Source: Anaerocolumna sp.
GTDB taxonomy: Bacteria > Bacillota > Clostridia > Lachnospirales > Lachnospiraceae
Direction of reading: 5' to 3'
NCBI GenBank assembly: GCA_029256035.1
Contig: JAQSYR010000111.1
Location: 1 to 24,888 of the forward strand
DNA: 24,888 nucleotides
A model generated the notes under the pieces. That model saw only the letters and a list, made by a program, of their open reading frames with translations. It searched no databases and had not been told where the DNA came from. The position numbers and the translations under genes were made by a program. Each line of letters begins with the position of its first letter. Positions within the stretch are counted from its first letter, which is position 1. This document shows, piece by piece, positions 23,510 through 24,888 of the stretch.

Positions 23510-23529
23510 ACGTTCGGAAAACCGAACGT
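23510..23529 (-). terminator. Short hairpin abutting the ilvN stop
   Basis: ACGTTCGG (23510-23517) pairs with CCGAACGT (23522-23529) around AAAA, one base from the ilvN stop. The minus strand continues AGTTATTTC with no U-run, so it may protect or attenuate the transcript and need not terminate it. Confidence 0.4.
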
Positions 23530-24036
23530 TTAATCATCTAAATAATCTGCAATATCGCCAGCACCTCTGGATAACCCTGTGATTCCAGTTCTAACAATTT
23601 CCTTGATTGTAAATCCTTCCAATAATTTAATAAAAGCATCCAGTTTAGCCTGATTACCTGTTAATTCCATCATCATGGAATCTATGGCTACATCTACAAT
23701 TTTAGCTCGGAAAATATCAGCTATTGCAATAATAGGCTGACGCTGCTGTACTGTAGCATAAACTTTTACAAGAATTAATTCTCTGCATACAGATTCGTCT
23801 GGCATAAGTTCTTTTACTTCTCTGACATCCTCTAGCTTATTTAACTGTTTTCTTATCTGCTCTAATATTAAATCGTCTCCCTTAACAACTACTGTCATAC
23901 GAGAAAAAGCAGGATCTTCTGTTTCACCTACAGATAAACTGTCAATATTATAACCTCTTCTGCTGAATAAACCGGCAACACGACTTAGAACTCCGGCTGT
24001 ATTATCCACCAGCATTGATAACACCATTTTTTTCAT
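23530..24036 (-). CDS. ilvN: Acetolactate synthase small (regulatory) subunit
   Basis: Valine-binding regulatory subunit of acetohydroxyacid synthase, the first enzyme of branched-chain amino acid synthesis. The start is the ATG at 24036 (MKKMVLSMLVDNTAGVLSRV), with AGGAGGGG directly before; the open frame to 24078 has no ribosome binding site. The N-terminal ACT domain includes DNTAGVLSRVAGLFSRRGYNIDSLSVG. The C-terminal domain has RELILVKVYATVQQR and the segment FRAKIVDVAIDS. At 168 residues it is complete. The catalytic subunit gene ilvB is not adjacent. ilvC follows, and a near-consensus promoter precedes. Confidence 0.94.
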   Translation of the reverse strand: MKKMVLSMLVDNTAGVLSRVAGLFSRRGYNIDSLSVGETEDPAFSRMTVVVKGDDLILEQIRKQLNKLEDVREVKELMPDESVCRELILVKVYATVQQRQPIIAIADIFRAKIVDVAIDSMMMELTGNQAKLDAFIKLLEGFTIKEIVRTGITGLSRGAGDIADYLDD

Positions 24037-24096
24037 ATGCCCCTCCTGCCAGCTATTAATGCTAATCTTTTCTTGCATTTTCTGTCTTTTAGTTAA

Positions 24097-24134
24097 ATTG
24101 TTTACATTGTAACAATATGAATTTAAATTGTCAA
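24097..24134 (-). promoter_or_regulatory. Near-consensus promoter of ilvN with overlapping dyad
   Basis: TTGACA (24129-24134) and TACAAT (24106-24111) are exactly 17 bp apart on the minus strand. The -10 lies within an imperfect 20-bp palindrome at 24097-24116 (ATTGTT...AACAAT), a likely operator. The 5' leader to the ATG is about 60 bases, too short for a T-box or a long attenuator. Confidence 0.7.
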
Positions 24135-24149
24135 TATTTAAAGTAGATT

Positions 24150-24888
24150 TTATATTGTATTTTTATTCACGAATATGAAATTTATTACATGCATAGCAAA
24201 TACAGAAACTTGTCTTTTTTTTGGTAAAGTTAATTCCTTTTGATAGATGCGATAAAATTCTCTTCCCTGGATTATAGTGCTCTCAAGTATTTCTTTTTGC
24301 TTTCTTAACGAAGAAACTCTGTTTTTAACATAGGACAAAAAGTTTTGATTTCCTACTACATTATTTCCATGTTGACGATAATATAATGTAGGCTCCGGTA
24401 AAAAGCTAATATGTCCAAAAGCTGCTGCGATTAATGCTATCCACCAGTCATGATATCTTACTACCTCTGGAAGCTTATTTATTTTATCAAAAAGAGCAGC
24501 CAAAACAGTGTCGGATCCATGTGTTTTCTCTGCCTTTTTTATAAATTTAAGAGTTCTTTCGATTTTGTCCGGCATCCATACATCATCCTGATCACAAAAC
24601 ATAAAATAATCGTGTTTAGCGTCCTCATTGGATTCTGTATAATTATAAAATTCTCTTTTAAGAAAAATGATTCCCTCCAAAAAATTTCTGGTAACCCCTT
24701 TATTCTTATCATTAATTTTAAAATGTATTCTATTCGAATCTTGTCTCTCAAATGCTTCAACGATTTGCCTTGTAGAATCTGTTGAACCGTCATCAAAAAT
24801 CCATAGATTCCAATTTTTATAGTGGCTGTTTTGAATGGACTCAATTTGTTCTTTAATATATTTCTCTCCATTATAAGAAGTCATAATT
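24150..24888 (-). CDS. GT2-family glycosyltransferase, 5' end outside window, internal deletion
   Basis: A GT-A fold glycosyltransferase of the rhamnosyltransferase-like type, acting on cell-surface polysaccharide. The frame is open to the window edge, and MTSYNGEKYIKEQIESIQNS is only the start of the fold; residues such as I (ATT) precede the first ATG, so the true start is probably upstream. Present are WIFDDGSTDSTRQ (nucleotide-sugar binding), KNKGVTRNFLEG, FMFCDQDDVWMPDKI (DxD-type metal site) and HDWWIALIAAAFG. Between KTHGSDT and DKINKLPE the family normally has about 50-60 residues, including a VTGCT-like motif; these are missing, and the frame stays open. The C-terminus after KELTLPKKRQ also looks unlike the family. 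Probably not functional as read. Confidence 0.8.
   Translation of the reverse strand, partial: IMTSYNGEKYIKEQIESIQNSHYKNWNLWIFDDGSTDSTRQIVEAFERQDSNRIHFKINDKNKGVTRNFLEGIIFLKREFYNYTESNEDAKHDYFMFCDQDDVWMPDKIERTLKFIKKAEKTHGSDTVLAALFDKINKLPEVVRYHDWWIALIAAAFGHISFLPEPTLYYRQHGNNVVGNQNFLSYVKNRVSSLRKQKEILESTIIQGREFYRIYQKELTLPKKRQVSVFAMHVINFIFVNKNTI

Noticed and set aside
23342..23529. The short tandem repeats before ilvC as a CRISPR array
   Set aside because: Only two 15-bp units with a 3-bp gap; there are no spacers of constant length and no cas genes.
24037..24149. T-box or leucine/valine leader attenuator before ilvN
   Set aside because: The leader from the promoter to the ATG is only about 60 bases, with no specifier loop, no T-box sequence and no run of branched-chain codons.

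Overview
The window (about 24.9 kb, AT-rich) comes from a spore-forming, anaerobe-type Firmicute, most likely a Lachnospiraceae relative of Lachnoclostridium phytofermentans. The evidence is a complete spoIIIAA-AH locus followed by asp23/nusB/xseA/xseB, plus strong AGGAGG ribosome binding sites and AT-rich intergenic DNA. The assignment rests on gene order and protein style, not on a search.

Layout. (1) Positions 1-7652, minus strand: the sporulation operon spoIIIAA, AB, AC, AD, AE, AF, AG, AH, preceded by a good sigma-E-type promoter. It is followed by an Asp23/Gls24 gene with its own promoter, then nusB, xseA and the first codons of a probable xseB. (2) 7827-9864: a plus-strand shikimate dehydrogenase, an orphan coding remnant, a 33-bp perfect inverted repeat, and a minus-strand D-2-hydroxyacid dehydrogenase. 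(3) 10062-14303, minus: an ABC-F ATPase missing its 3' end behind a long structured, attenuator-like leader, a metallo-beta-lactamase/beta-CASP protein, and a DegV protein. (4) 14428-18439: a leucine operon (leuB, then leuC and leuD) with a divergent LysR regulator. (5) 18441-21979: mutY, a broken guanine deaminase and a frameshifted SH3/SleB cell-wall hydrolase. (6) 22072-24888: an unrecognised 30-residue peptide gene, ilvC and ilvN behind a near-consensus promoter, and a GT2 glycosyltransferase running off the end. The leu and ilv genes together supply the reductoisomerase and regulatory parts of branched-chain synthesis and the committed leucine steps.

The most striking property is a cluster of apparently small deletions. 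They hit the spoIIIAG/spoIIIAH junction, the interior of spoIIIAH, the ABC-F 3' end, the leuC/leuD junction (an in-frame fusion that retains leuD's own Shine-Dalgarno), the leuB 3' end, guanine deaminase (metal-binding HxH segment lost), the SH3/SleB gene and the glycosyltransferase interior. Other genes (xseA, mutY, ilvC, the beta-CASP protein) look full length. This is either a genome in active decay or an assembly with systematic local deletions; the sequence alone cannot decide, and that should be settled before biology is built on the broken genes. I saw no CRISPR array, no complete insertion sequence, no tRNA or rRNA gene, and no obvious defence or biosynthetic system.
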